Source: Burkholderiales bacterium
GTDB lineage: Bacteria; Pseudomonadota; Gammaproteobacteria; Burkholderiales; Burkholderiaceae_C
DNA: 64,000 bases
Direction: 5' to 3'
NCBI GenBank assembly: GCA_003963115.1
Contig: RXJQ01000010.1
Coordinates: 1 to 64,000, forward strand
The position numbers and the translations under genes are program-made. The notes below the pieces were generated by a model. The model had not been told where the DNA came from. It saw only the letters and a list, made by a program, of their open reading frames with translations, and did no database searches. Below, piece after piece: positions 26,181 through 35,815 of this stretch (positions are counted from its first letter, which is position 1; each line of letters begins with the position of its first letter).

Positions 26181-26191
26181 GAGGCGATGGC

Positions 26192-27385
26192 ATGAGCGAC
26201 CGTCCCTTGCGCATCGGCTTGCTGATGCACTCCCTCAATCCCCGAGGTGGCGTTGTCCACACCCTGGAGTTGGCTGACGCATTGGTTTCCAAGGGGCATG
26301 AGGTCACGGTATTTGCGGCAGCGCGACATGGCGAGAGATTGTTTCGCGAGACCTTGGCCGAGCTGTCCGTCGCTGCTTTGCCAGCCGATTTGCCCGCGGA
26401 TCTGGTGGCCATGGTGGGGGCGCGGATCGATGCGGTTTATCGCCATCTGCGAGCCTGGCCTGATCTGGTCGATCTGGATGTGCTGCACGCACAGGACAGC
26501 ATCAGCGCCAATGCTTTGGCTCGGTTGTGCGACGAGGGTGCCATCCCAGGCTTTGTGCGCACGGTTCACCATCTGGATGTCTTTGACGAGCCCCAGCTTC
26601 AGGCTTGGCAGACAAAGGGGGTGCACGCTGCATCCAGGCTGTTTTGCGTCAGCGAGCTTTGGCAAGGCGTACTGGCCCGTGACTGGCAGTTGCGCGCCGA
26701 GCGCGTCAGCAATGGGGTGAACCTTCAACGATTCGGCAAGTTGGTGTCGACCGAACAAGCCGTGCGCGATGCGGCCACATGTCGCCAATGGGGCGTTCAG
26801 CCGGAGGGGCCCGTGTGGTTGGCCGTTGGTGGCGTGGAGTCACGCAAGAACACAACAAGGCTGTTGCGGGCCTTTGTGCAGGCACGGGTTCAACGCCCCG
26901 ATGCCCAACTGGTCATTGCGGGTGGTGCCAGCCTGCTGGCGCACGAGGCCGAGGTTCAGGCATTTACCGCCCTGGCCGACCAGCATGGCCTGCTACCAGG
27001 CTTGGACCATTCCGACCGCCTGGTCATCACGGGGCCTTTGCCCGACGATGTCTTGCCCGCCCTGTATCGACGGGCCGATGCCGTGGCCATGCCCTCCCTG
27101 AAAGAAGGTTTCGGCTTGGTGGTGCTGGAAGCACTGGCTTGTGGGACACCTGCCATTGCCTCCCGCATGGCGCCCTTCACCGAGCACCTGGGCCCACAGG
27201 ACGTCTTGTGGGTGGACCCCACCGACCACGATGACATCGCCCGCGCCCTGCTGCTCAGCCTGGATGAGCAGCATGTCCGTCCCGTGCTGGCTCGTGCCGA
27301 CGAGATCTGCGCACGCATGAGCTGGGCGCACAGCGCCCGCCAGCACGAATTCTTCTACCGCCAACAACGTATCCACCATGCCTGA
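26192..27385 (+). CDS. GT4-type glycosyltransferase, MSMEG_0565 family (Nit1C cluster)
   Basis: 397 aa with two Rossmann halves. The N-terminal half begins LRIGLLMHSLNPRGGVVHT. The C-terminal half holds the GT-B motif KEGFGLVVLEALACGTPAIAS with its paired Glu residues. It implies that the product of the cluster is a glycosylated or sugar-derived small molecule. It overlaps the next gene by 8 nt. The ATG at 26192 follows gaggcgatgg. Confidence 0.88.
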   Translation: MSDRPLRIGLLMHSLNPRGGVVHTLELADALVSKGHEVTVFAAARHGERLFRETLAELSVAALPADLPADLVAMVGARIDAVYRHLRAWPDLVDLDVLHAQDSISANALARLCDEGAIPGFVRTVHHLDVFDEPQLQAWQTKGVHAASRLFCVSELWQGVLARDWQLRAERVSNGVNLQRFGKLVSTEQAVRDAATCRQWGVQPEGPVWLAVGGVESRKNTTRLLRAFVQARVQRPDAQLVIAGGASLLAHEAEVQAFTALADQHGLLPGLDHSDRLVITGPLPDDVLPALYRRADAVAMPSLKEGFGLVVLEALACGTPAIASRMAPFTEHLGPQDVLWVDPTDHDDIARALLLSLDEQHVRPVLARADEICARMSWAHSARQHEFFYRQQRIHHA

Positions 27386-27662
27386 AATGCATTTCACCGT
27401 TCGCTGGCCGGACGGGTGCGACCACACCTGCTACTCCCCTTCCCTCGTGGTTCAGGAGCACCTGACGCCCGGCCAAAGCTATGAGATCGAAGACTTCCTG
27501 CAGCGCACGCACGAGGCCTTGTCGATGGCCTCTGAACGCGTGCGGGCCAAGTACGGCTTTGCCTGCTCACGCGCCATGGACCAGTGGGCCGAGATCGAAG
27601 CCCACGCCGAACATTTCCGCCGCCTGCCGGATGCGCAGGTCACCGTGCTCTCCTTCAGCTGA
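27378..27662 (+). CDS. MSMEG_0570 family nitrogen-starvation-response protein (Nit1C cluster)
   Basis: 94 aa soluble protein with MHFTVRWPDG at the N-terminus and a helical middle (FLQRTHEALSMASERVRAKY). The family occurs only in Nit1C-type clusters and has no known activity. It overlaps the glycosyltransferase gene by 8 nt and ends 28 bp before the flavoprotein gene. Confidence 0.88.
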   Translation: MPEMHFTVRWPDGCDHTCYSPSLVVQEHLTPGQSYEIEDFLQRTHEALSMASERVRAKYGFACSRAMDQWAEIEAHAEHFRRLPDAQVTVLSFS

Positions 27663-27690
27663 TGCCCCAGACCCTCGCGAGGAACTTGCC

Positions 27691-29007
27691 ATGTCTCACA
27701 CAACACACCATGACGTCATCATCGTAGGCGGCGGACAGGCTGGCCTGTCGCTGAGCCACTATCTCCAGCAAAGGGGCATTGACCATCTTGTGCTTGAGAA
27801 ACACAGCCCCATGCATGCCTGGCGCACGCAACGCTGGGATGCCTTCTGCCTGGTGACGCCCAACTGGCAATGCAAGCTGCCGGGCCATGAGTACAGCGGA
27901 GCGGATCCGCATGGCTTCATGAAGAAGGACGAGATTGTGGCCTACCTGGATGCCTTTCTCGCCAAGGTGAACCCACCGATGGTGACCGGCGTGACCGTGC
28001 TGCAAGCCAGCCTGCAGGCCGCAGGGCACTACTTTGTCAAGACCAGCGCAGGGGATTTCACGGCCGACCAGGTGGTGGTGGCCTCGGGTGGCTACCACCT
28101 GCCCGTTATTCCCCGTCTGGCTGAGCGCCTGCCCGCTCACATCGTGCAGCTGCATTCCGAACAGTACCGCAGCCCGCAGGCCCTGCCCGATGGTGACGTG
28201 CTGGTCGTTGGATCAGGGCAGTCTGGCGCGCAGATCGCTGAGGATCTGCACCTGGCAGGCAAGCGGGTGCACCTGGCCGTGGGGGATGCGCCAAGGTGCG
28301 CCCGCTTCTACCGTGGACGTGATGTGGTGGACTGGCTGGCCGACATGGGTTACTACGACATGCCGGTGCACGAGCATCCTTTGCGCGAAGGCGTGCGCGA
28401 CAACACCAACCACTATGTGACCGGGCGCGATGGCGGCCGGGATATCGACTTGCGTGCATTTGCCAAACAGGGCATGAAGCTCTATGGCCTGCTGGACAGC
28501 CTGGACCAGGGCGTGCTGCGCTTCAAGGATGGCCTGCGTGCGTCCTTGGAACGCGCAGACCAGACCTATAACGGCATCAATGCCAGCATTGACAAGCACA
28601 TTGCGCAAAGAGGCATTCAGGCGCCCGAACCTTCCGTCTATGAACCGGTGTGGCAGCCTGTCGATGGCGAGGGCGTGGCACTGGACCTCGCTGCCGCCAA
28701 CATCACATCGGTGATCTGGTGCATCGGCTTTCAGCCGGACTTCCGGTGGGTGGACGCGCCGGTCTTCAACGGTCGCGGCCATCCCGTGCACAAGCGTGGT
28801 GTGACGGATCAGCCCGGCTTGTATTTCCTCGGGCTGCCCTGGCTCCACACCTGGGGCTCAGGGCGATTCTCCGGCGTGGCCAGAGATGCCCTCTACCTTG
28901 CCGAGCAGATCGATGCGAGCTTGAATCAGCCCTTGTCGACCGACCAGCTGCCGCCCAATGCCCTGATGAGGCCTACGGTGGACGTGGCCCAGGCCCCACG
29001 CAGCTGA
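27691..29007 (+). CDS. Flavin-dependent oxidoreductase, MSMEG_0569 family (Nit1C cluster)
   Basis: 438 aa. The FAD-binding GGGQAG motif is at the N-terminus (VIIVGGGQAGLSLSHYL). A second dinucleotide motif, VVGSGQSGAQIAEDL, lies near residue 175, as in class B flavin monooxygenases. It is the last Nit1C gene. It ends inside the 3' end of the convergent NodT-type gene: the last 82 bp are shared, so the final 27 residues read antisense to that gene's conserved C-terminus and may not be native. The reaction is unknown. Confidence 0.88.
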   Translation: MSHTTHHDVIIVGGGQAGLSLSHYLQQRGIDHLVLEKHSPMHAWRTQRWDAFCLVTPNWQCKLPGHEYSGADPHGFMKKDEIVAYLDAFLAKVNPPMVTGVTVLQASLQAAGHYFVKTSAGDFTADQVVVASGGYHLPVIPRLAERLPAHIVQLHSEQYRSPQALPDGDVLVVGSGQSGAQIAEDLHLAGKRVHLAVGDAPRCARFYRGRDVVDWLADMGYYDMPVHEHPLREGVRDNTNHYVTGRDGGRDIDLRAFAKQGMKLYGLLDSLDQGVLRFKDGLRASLERADQTYNGINASIDKHIAQRGIQAPEPSVYEPVWQPVDGEGVALDLAAANITSVIWCIGFQPDFRWVDAPVFNGRGHPVHKRGVTDQPGLYFLGLPWLHTWGSGRFSGVARDALYLAEQIDASLNQPLSTDQLPPNALMRPTVDVAQAPRS

Positions 29008-30359
29008 ACGGCCTGTCGTTCGATGGCCAGCAGGCTGCGCTGTGTATCGATGAGGGTCAGGTAGCTGTCCTCACCGGCGCGGTAGCGCTTGTCGGCCAGT
29101 TCGGCCGATCGCCTGGCCGCGACCACGGCTTCGTCGAGCGACTCGCTTTGACCGCGCACTGCGGTCAGGCTGGAAAGCTTGCCTTCGACATCACCGAACG
29201 CGCTCAGGACCGACTGCCGGTAGTCGGCAACCGACTCATCCAGCTGGCCCTCTGCGCGGGCGATGTTAGCACTGTTGCGCCCGCCATCGAACAGCGGCAA
29301 AGACATGACCGCGCTGGTGAGCCACGAGCGGGCGCTCCAGTCGAACAGGTCCTTGAGCTCATACGAAGCATGGCCACCTTGGGCGGTGAGCATCAAGGCG
29401 GGGAAGCGCGCTGAGCGGGCCTGCCCCACCCGTGCAGTGGCCGCCATCATCCGGGCCTGGGCTGCGGCCACGTCGGGGCGGCGCTCCAGCAGGGCCGAGG
29501 GCAAGCCAGCCGGTACCTGTGGCACCAGCACGTCGGACGGCAATGGCTGCGGCGGGAAGCTGAAGGCAGCCGGTGCCTGCCCCAGCAACAAGGCCAGTGC
29601 ATGCTCGGCCAGGGCACGGTCACCCTGCAGGCCTTGAAGCTCCGCCTTGGTGGTGGACCAGTCCGTGCGGGCACGCGTCACGTCCAGCTCGGACACATCG
29701 CCCGCAGCCTTGCGCTTCTCAATCAGGCGCAGCGTCTCTTCGCGCAGCTTGGCCGTGCTTTGCAGCAGCGCCACTTCGGCGTCCAGCGTGCGCAGCTGGA
29801 AGTAGGCCTGGGCCACATCGGCCTGCAAGGTCAGCAGCACCGAGCGGTATGTGGCCTCGGTGGCCTGTGCATCGGCTTCGGCTGCGTTGACGCTGTTGGC
29901 CACGCGCTGGAACAGGTCCACCTCATAGCTGGCACCCAGGCCGGCGTTCCACACCGTGGCAGGTGGAACGCGCGTGTCACTGGCCAGGCCTTGCTGGGCT
30001 GGCGCGTACTTCTGCCGTGTCACGCCCGCGCTCAGGTTCAGCTGCGGCAGGCGGTCTGCACGGTTGACATCCAGCGTGGCCCGGGCCGCCTTGACCCGCG
30101 CGGCGGCGGCCGCCAGGCTCGGGTTGGCGGCCTCGGCTTGCTGTTCTAGCTGGTTGAGCGCGGGGTCATTGAAAGCCTGCCACCATGCACCGCGGGCCTG
30201 GCTTTCGGCAGGTTGTGCGGCCTTCCAGGTGCCTTGCAGGGCGGCCGCTTCCTTGTAGCTGGCCGGTACGTTGATGTTGGCGCTTGGCGGTGGCGGCGCC
30301 GTGGCGCATCCAGCCATCACCAGGGCGACAGCCAAGGTTGAGAGTTTGAACAAGCTCAT
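28926..30359 (-). CDS. NodT-family outer-membrane lipoprotein of an RND efflux pump
   Basis: 477 aa. The signal ends in the lipobox LMAGC, followed by a Pro-rich stretch. Two TolC-like efflux repeats follow with Ala/Gln-rich helices, and the closing ALGGSW motif is present. It is the last gene of the RND operon: its start overlaps the transporter stop by 4 nt. Its 3' 82 bp overlap the convergent flavoprotein gene. Confidence 0.9.
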   Translation of the reverse strand: MSLFKLSTLAVALVMAGCATAPPPPSANINVPASYKEAAALQGTWKAAQPAESQARGAWWQAFNDPALNQLEQQAEAANPSLAAAAARVKAARATLDVNRADRLPQLNLSAGVTRQKYAPAQQGLASDTRVPPATVWNAGLGASYEVDLFQRVANSVNAAEADAQATEATYRSVLLTLQADVAQAYFQLRTLDAEVALLQSTAKLREETLRLIEKRKAAGDVSELDVTRARTDWSTTKAELQGLQGDRALAEHALALLLGQAPAAFSFPPQPLPSDVLVPQVPAGLPSALLERRPDVAAAQARMMAATARVGQARSARFPALMLTAQGGHASYELKDLFDWSARSWLTSAVMSLPLFDGGRNSANIARAEGQLDESVADYRQSVLSAFGDVEGKLSSLTAVRGQSESLDEAVVAARRSAELADKRYRAGEDSYLTLIDTQRSLLAIERQAVQLRGAWATSTVGLIRALGGSWSVDKG

Positions 30360-33300
30360 GATTGCACCTCGTTGCTCAGTTCGACAGGCACCAGGCGGGG
30401 CTCATGCCCGCTGGCCTTTTCCAGGCGCTTGGCCAGCAAGCGAACCAGCACATAGAACACAGGGGTGAGGAACAGACCGAACAGGGTCACGCCCAGCATG
30501 CCGGAGAACACGGCCACGCCCATGGCATGGCGCATCTCGGCGCCGGCACCGGTGGAGAACACCAGCGGCACCACACCCATGATGAAAGCGATGGACGTCA
30601 TCAGGATGGGACGCAGACGCAATTTGCAGGCCTCCAGGGCGGCATCCACGATGCTGCGGCCATGGTGCTCCAGCTCACGGGCGAACTCCACGATCAGGAT
30701 CGCGTTCTTGGCAGACAGGCCCACCAGCACAAACAGCGCGATCTGCGTGAAGATGTTGTTGTCGCCATGGGTCAGCCACACGCCGGTCAGCGCGCACAGG
30801 ATGGACATCGGCACGATCAGGATCACGGCCAGCGGCAGCGTCCAGCTTTCGTACTGCGCGGCCAGCACCAGGAAGACCAGCAGCACGCACAGCGGGAACA
30901 CATAGACCATGGTGTTGCCGGCCAGGATCTCCTGATAGGTCAGGTCCGTCCACTCGAAGCTCACGCCCTTGGGCAAGGTCTCGGCAGCGATCTTCTCCAT
31001 GATGGCCTGGGCCTGGCCAGAAGACACGCCCGGCGCGGCGCCACCATTGATGTCGGCGGCCACGTAGGCGTTGTAGCGCTGCACGCGGTCAGGCCCATAG
31101 GAGTCGGAGATCTTCATGAGGCTGCCCAGCGGCACCATCTCACCGTTGTTGCTGCGTACCTTGAGCTGCGAAATGGCCTCGGCATTGCTGCGGAACGGCG
31201 CATCGGCCTGGGCGATCACCTGGAAGGTCCGGCCGAACTTGTTGAAATCGTTCGTGTAGAGCGAGCCCAGGTTGATCTGCAGGGTGTCGAAGATGCTGCC
31301 CAGCGGCACGCCCATCTGCTTGGCCTTGGTGCGGTCCACGTCGGCAAAGAGCTGCGGCACGTTGATCTGGTAGCTGCTGAACACACCGGCCAACTGAGGC
31401 GTCTGCCAGGCCTTCATCTGCAAGGCTTGCACACCCTTGTACAGCTCGTCATAGCCCACATTGGCGCGGTCTTCGACGAAGAGCTTGAAGCCACCGATGG
31501 TGCCCAGGCCGTTCACCGAAGGCGGTGGGAAGACCATGATGAAGGCGTCCTGGATGGCGCCCAGGCGCTTGTTCACCTCAGCTGCGATCGCACCACCCGA
31601 CAAGGACGGATCCTTGCGGTTCTTGAAGTCGTCCAGTGTGTAGAACACGATGCCGGCGTTCGGCGCATTCGTGAAGCCGTTGATCGACAAGCCCGGGAAG
31701 GCCACCGACTCTTTCACACCCGGCACCGACTTGACGATGTCCGACATGCGGCGGATCACGGCGTCCGTGCGTTCCAGGGAGGCGGCGTCAGGCAACTGGG
31801 CAAAGCCCACCAGGTACTGCTTGTCCTGCGGCGGCACGAAGCCGGAGGGCACTTGCTTGAACACGAAGAAGGCCCCCACGCACAGCAGCGCGTACACGCC
31901 CATCGTGCTGGCCTTGTGCCTCAGCGTGCCACGCACACCGCTTTGATAGCCATGCGAGGCGCGGTCGAACACGCGGTTGAAGCGCTTGAAGAAACCGCCC
32001 AGCAGCCAGTCCATGCCACGGGCCAAGGCGTCCTTGGGCGCATCGTGGGGCTTGAGCAGCGTGGCAGCCAGCGCTGGCGACAGCGTCAGTGAGTTGAAGG
32101 CCGAGATCACCGTCGAGATGGCGATCGTCAGGGCGAACTGGCGGTAGAACTGCCCCGTCAGGCCCGACACATAGGCAATGGGCACGAACACCGCGCACAG
32201 CACCAGCGCAATGGCGATGATGGGGCCGGAAACCTCTTTCATGGCCTGGATGGTGGCGTCTCGCGGGCTCAGGCCATTGGCAATGTTGCGCTCGACGTTT
32301 TCCACCACCACGATGGCATCGTCCACCACGATACCGATGGCCAGCACCAGGCCGAACAGCGACAGCGTGTTGATCGAAAAGCCAAAGCCCAGCAGCACGG
32401 CAAAGGTACCCACGATGGACACGGGCACAGCCAGCAAGGGGATCAGCGAGGCGCGCCAGGTCTGCAGGAAGACGATCACGACCAGTACCACCAGGCCCAC
32501 GGCCTCGACCAGGGTCTTGATCACGGCGTTGATGGAGTCACCCACGAACTGCGTCGGGTCATAGACGATGGTGTAGTCCACGTCGGCCGGGAAGTCCTTT
32601 TTGAGCTCGTCCATCGTCTTGCGCACGTCGGCCGACAGCTGCAAGGCATTGGCATTGGGCGCTTCGAAGATACCCATGCCGATGGCCGGCTTGTTGTTCA
32701 GCAGCGAGCGCAGCGCGTACTGGTTCGAGCCCAGCTCGATGCGGGCCACATCGCGCAGATGGGTCACGCCGCCATCGGGCGTGGTGCGCACGATGATGTT
32801 GCCGAAATCCTCTTCGGTGCTTAGACGCCCTGATGCATTGACCGACAGCTGGAACGGCGCTCTTGAGTCAGGTGGTGCACCGACGACACCAGCCGCCACC
32901 TGCACGTTCTGTTCGCGAATGGACGCCACCACATCGCTGGCCGTCAAGCCGCGTTGCGCGACCTTCTGTGGGTCCAGCCAGATGCGCATGGCGTAGTCGC
33001 CCGCGCCGAACACCTGCACATCACCCATGCCGGCCAGGCGCGCGAGACGGTCCTTCACATTGAGCGTGGCGTAGTTGCGCAGGTAGACATCGTCATACGT
33101 ACCTTTGGGCGAGAGCAAGTGCACGACCAAGGTCAGGTTGGGCGAGCTCTTGACCGTGGTCACACCGATCTGGCGCACTTCCTCGGGCAGGCGTGGCAAG
33201 GCACGTTGCACGCGGTTTTGCACCTGCGTCTCGGCTTGTTCCACGTTGGTGCCGATCTTGAAGGTCACCGTCAGGGTCAGCACACCGTCAGAAGTCGACT

Positions 33301-33547
33301 GCGAGGACATGTAGAGCATGTTCTCGGTGCCGTTGATCTGCTCTTCCAGCGGCGCGGCCACGGTTTCGGCCAGCACCTTGGGGTTGGCGCCAGGGAACTG
33401 CGCACGCACCACCACGGAGGGCGGCACGACCTCGGGGTACTCCGAGATCGGCAGGCGGAAGATCGAGATCAGGCCCGCGATGAAGATGAGGATGGACAGC
33501 ACGGCCGCGAAGATCGGCCTGTCCACGAAGGTTCTGGATATGTTCAT
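30356..33547 (-). CDS. HAE1-type RND multidrug efflux transporter (AcrB/MexF-like)
   Basis: 1063 aa, the normal length for an AcrB-type trimeric proton-drug antiporter. The N-terminus reads MNISRTFVDRPIFAAVLS. Transmembrane helix 4 has LAIGIVVDDAIVVVENVER with the paired Asp of the proton relay. Two large periplasmic porter/docking loops are present. It sits in the inner membrane and works with the adaptor upstream and the NodT-type channel downstream. Confidence 0.95.
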   Translation of the reverse strand: MNISRTFVDRPIFAAVLSILIFIAGLISIFRLPISEYPEVVPPSVVVRAQFPGANPKVLAETVAAPLEEQINGTENMLYMSSQSTSDGVLTLTVTFKIGTNVEQAETQVQNRVQRALPRLPEEVRQIGVTTVKSSPNLTLVVHLLSPKGTYDDVYLRNYATLNVKDRLARLAGMGDVQVFGAGDYAMRIWLDPQKVAQRGLTASDVVASIREQNVQVAAGVVGAPPDSRAPFQLSVNASGRLSTEEDFGNIIVRTTPDGGVTHLRDVARIELGSNQYALRSLLNNKPAIGMGIFEAPNANALQLSADVRKTMDELKKDFPADVDYTIVYDPTQFVGDSINAVIKTLVEAVGLVVLVVIVFLQTWRASLIPLLAVPVSIVGTFAVLLGFGFSINTLSLFGLVLAIGIVVDDAIVVVENVERNIANGLSPRDATIQAMKEVSGPIIAIALVLCAVFVPIAYVSGLTGQFYRQFALTIAISTVISAFNSLTLSPALAATLLKPHDAPKDALARGMDWLLGGFFKRFNRVFDRASHGYQSGVRGTLRHKASTMGVYALLCVGAFFVFKQVPSGFVPPQDKQYLVGFAQLPDAASLERTDAVIRRMSDIVKSVPGVKESVAFPGLSINGFTNAPNAGIVFYTLDDFKNRKDPSLSGGAIAAEVNKRLGAIQDAFIMVFPPPSVNGLGTIGGFKLFVEDRANVGYDELYKGVQALQMKAWQTPQLAGVFSSYQINVPQLFADVDRTKAKQMGVPLGSIFDTLQINLGSLYTNDFNKFGRTFQVIAQADAPFRSNAEAISQLKVRSNNGEMVPLGSLMKISDSYGPDRVQRYNAYVAADINGGAAPGVSSGQAQAIMEKIAAETLPKGVSFEWTDLTYQEILAGNTMVYVFPLCVLLVFLVLAAQYESWTLPLAVILIVPMSILCALTGVWLTHGDNNIFTQIALFVLVGLSAKNAILIVEFARELEHHGRSIVDAALEACKLRLRPILMTSIAFIMGVVPLVFSTGAGAEMRHAMGVAVFSGMLGVTLFGLFLTPVFYVLVRLLAKRLEKASGHEPRLVPVELSNEVQS

Positions 33548-33565
33548 GTTGTGAGACTCCTCACC

Positions 33566-34753
33566 TTATTGCTTGGCGCCAGCATGGGGGGCGGCAGGAG
33601 GGGCGTCCATGGGCACCATCTGCGGTGCGATGGGCGCGCCGGGGCGCACGCGTTGCAGGCCATCGACCACCACGCGCTCGCCCGCCTTCAAGCCGGCCGT
33701 CACCACACGCAGATCACCCACGGTCGTGCCCAATTGAATCGGGCGGTATTCGGCCTGGTTGTTGGCCGCCACCACGAAGACGAACTTGCGATTCTGGTCC
33801 GTGCCCACGGCGCGTTCGGCCACCAGGGCGGAGGGCGCACCTTCTGCTGCGGCCTCGCCGATCTGGACCTTGGCAAACAAGCCCGGCGTCAACAGCCCAT
33901 CCTTGTTGTCCACCACGGCGCGCATGCGCACGCTGCCAGCCTGCGGGTCGATCTGGTTGTCGACGAACTCCAGGCGGCCCTCGTGCGGGAAGCCCTTTTC
34001 ATTGGCCAGGCCTGCCCGCACCTTGAGCGCACCCGGGTTGCTGCGTGCCAGCTTGCCTATCTGCAGGTAGGTGGACTCGTCGCCATTGAAGCTCACATAT
34101 ATCGGGCTGGCCGAGACGACCGTGGTCAGCACGGTGTTGCCATCGACGAGGTTGCCCACGGTGACTTCGGCCTTGCCCACGCGGCCATCGAACGGCGCAC
34201 GGACGGTGGTCCACTCCAGATTGAGTCGGGCTGTCTGCAAGGCGGCCTGGTCGGCACGTGCGGCGGCATCGAGCTGGCGGGCATTGGCCGAGCGTTCGTC
34301 ATAGTCGCGTTGTGCGATGGCGTTGTCGTCCAGCAGACGCTTGGAGCGGGCCAGCTCGGTCTGTGCCAGTTCCAGCTTGACCCTGGAGCTGGCCGCAGCG
34401 GCTTCCAGTCGGGCCACTTCAGCCTGGTATGGCCTGGGATCGATGACGATCAGCACATCGCCCTTCTTGACCAGGCTGCCGGGCTTGAGGTGCACGCTGT
34501 CAATGGTGCCCGACACACGCGGCCTCAGCTGCGCCTTGTCCATGGCCTCGACCATGCCCGAGAACTCGCGCAGCTCCGACACCGGGCGCGCGATCACTTC
34601 GGCCACGCTGACCGGGGTGGCAGGCGGTGCGCCATTGGGTGTGGGCGCGGCTTGGGCTGCCTGGTCCTTGCCGCAGCCGGCCAGCGAGCTGATCAGCAGC
34701 AGTGAAGCCAGAGCGGTCAGAACCACTCCGAAACGGGGATGGTTGGTTTTCAT
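33566..34753 (-). CDS. RND periplasmic adaptor lipoprotein (AcrA/MexE-like)
   Basis: 395 aa. The signal ends in LAGC (lipobox). It has lipoyl halves (VSGTIDSVHLKPGSLVKKGD and VRAPFDGRVGKAEVTVG) flanking an alpha-hairpin, then the beta-barrel and membrane-proximal domains. ATG 34753 is chosen because AGGAAG precedes it and the lipoprotein signal starts there. The RND gene follows after 18 bp. The 97-bp gap to the upstream hydrolase-fold gene could carry its own promoter. Confidence 0.92.
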   Translation of the reverse strand: MKTNHPRFGVVLTALASLLLISSLAGCGKDQAAQAAPTPNGAPPATPVSVAEVIARPVSELREFSGMVEAMDKAQLRPRVSGTIDSVHLKPGSLVKKGDVLIVIDPRPYQAEVARLEAAAASSRVKLELAQTELARSKRLLDDNAIAQRDYDERSANARQLDAAARADQAALQTARLNLEWTTVRAPFDGRVGKAEVTVGNLVDGNTVLTTVVSASPIYVSFNGDESTYLQIGKLARSNPGALKVRAGLANEKGFPHEGRLEFVDNQIDPQAGSVRMRAVVDNKDGLLTPGLFAKVQIGEAAAEGAPSALVAERAVGTDQNRKFVFVVAANNQAEYRPIQLGTTVGDLRVVTAGLKAGERVVVDGLQRVRPGAPIAPQMVPMDAPPAAPHAGAKQ

Positions 34754-34850
34754 GATGGATGCTTCCTGTATTGACTTGAATGGGATGTGAGACGTTGGAT
34801 GGCGGTTCATGGCAGCACCTCGAATGGGCAGGGATTCAAGATAAAAACGT

Positions 34851-35690
34851 TCAGGCTCGGGCCGCGACAAAGCGCTTCATGGCCAGGACACAGGGGTCAT
34901 CGGCCGTGAGCTCGCAGCGGTCTTTGTTGTCGTGGAGTTCAGCGGGGGGAGGCAAGGCCACTTCCTGGACCTCGTTGCCTGCCTGGCGCAGCTTCTCGGC
35001 GTAAGCCACAGCCTCGTCAGACAAAGGGTCTCCTTCGGTATGCATGATCAGCGTGGGGGGCAGGCCCGACAGCCGGCTGGCATTCAAGGGGCTGGCGTAG
35101 GGGTGTGAGCGGTCAGCCGGGCGCGGCAGGTAGCGGCGATAGGCCTGCTCCACGGCCTGGACCATGTCACGCTTGCCGGGGTCGTCCATGGCGCAGCGCA
35201 TGGACGGACATCGCAGACTCGCATCCAGCATGGGCGTGATCAGGATCTGACCGGCCAGATCCGGCCCTTGGCGGTCACGGCATACCAGCGCCGACACCGC
35301 AGCCAGGTTGCCCCCCGCCTCCACGCCGCCAACGAACAAGCGGGTGCCGCGCCACCCCAGCTTCTGGCGGTGCTTGAAAGTCTGGCTCAGCACGCTGTGC
35401 GCATCTTCCACGGCGGCCGGAAACGGCCGCTCGGGCGCCAAGGCATAACTGGGCGCCAGCACATCCACCTCGCAGTTCTCGGCCAGCACGCGCAGGCAGT
35501 GATCGGCTTCATCCAGCTCGTCCACCACAAAGCCCCCCGGTGCAAAAAACACCACCAGGTTGTCGGCCAGCTTGGCGCGCGCGGTGCCCGCTGTCGCGCC
35601 TTTGTATAGCCGCACGTGCAAGGGGCCACTGTGGCCAGCCCACTCGAACTGCTCGTCGGGGCCTGTGTGTGCTGGATGTTCCGTGCTCAT
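34851..35690 (-). CDS. Alpha/beta-hydrolase-fold protein (HSL type) lacking its catalytic serine
   Basis: 279 aa, similar to the hormone-sensitive-lipase/acetyl-esterase family: FFAPGGFVVDE replaces the oxyanion HGGG loop, LAPSYALAPERPFPAAVED is typical, and LIMHTEGDPLSDEA carries the acidic residue. The nucleophile motif GDSAGGN reads GVEAGGN, so both the Asp and the catalytic Ser are lost. It therefore looks like a non-catalytic homologue, perhaps a ligand-binding protein. It is the first gene before the RND operon and is divergent from a LysR gene. An in-frame TTG at 35708 has a better RBS (agga) and may be the true start. Confidence 0.75.
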   Translation of the reverse strand: MSTEHPAHTGPDEQFEWAGHSGPLHVRLYKGATAGTARAKLADNLVVFFAPGGFVVDELDEADHCLRVLAENCEVDVLAPSYALAPERPFPAAVEDAHSVLSQTFKHRQKLGWRGTRLFVGGVEAGGNLAAVSALVCRDRQGPDLAGQILITPMLDASLRCPSMRCAMDDPGKRDMVQAVEQAYRRYLPRPADRSHPYASPLNASRLSGLPPTLIMHTEGDPLSDEAVAYAEKLRQAGNEVQEVALPPPAELHDNKDRCELTADDPCVLAMKRFVAARA

Positions 35691-35750
35691 GGTGGGTTTG
35701 GAGGTCAACGGTGAATTCCTGCCCTGTGAAAGGGCTGAATGAGCTCGAAC

Positions 35751-35777
35751 TTTATTGACTTGTCATAAGTCAATAAA
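35751..35777. promoter_or_regulatory. 27-bp perfect palindrome between the RND-side gene and the LysR gene
   Basis: TTTATTGACTT-GTCAT-AAGTCAATAAA has 11-bp perfect arms and AT-rich ends. It lies midway between the divergent genes, as expected for a LysR-type operator. A second inverted repeat GTTCA-N6-TGAAC at 35799-35814 touches the LysR start codon and may be its autoregulatory site. Confidence 0.7.
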
Positions 35778-35815
35778 CTGGTCAGATTCGAAATGACTGT
35801 TCAGAAATTTGAACA

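Noticed and set aside
30362-32092. Long open frame opposite the RND transporter gene
   Set aside because: Antisense shadow rich in His/Gln/Arg; the RND protein on the minus strand is unmistakable.
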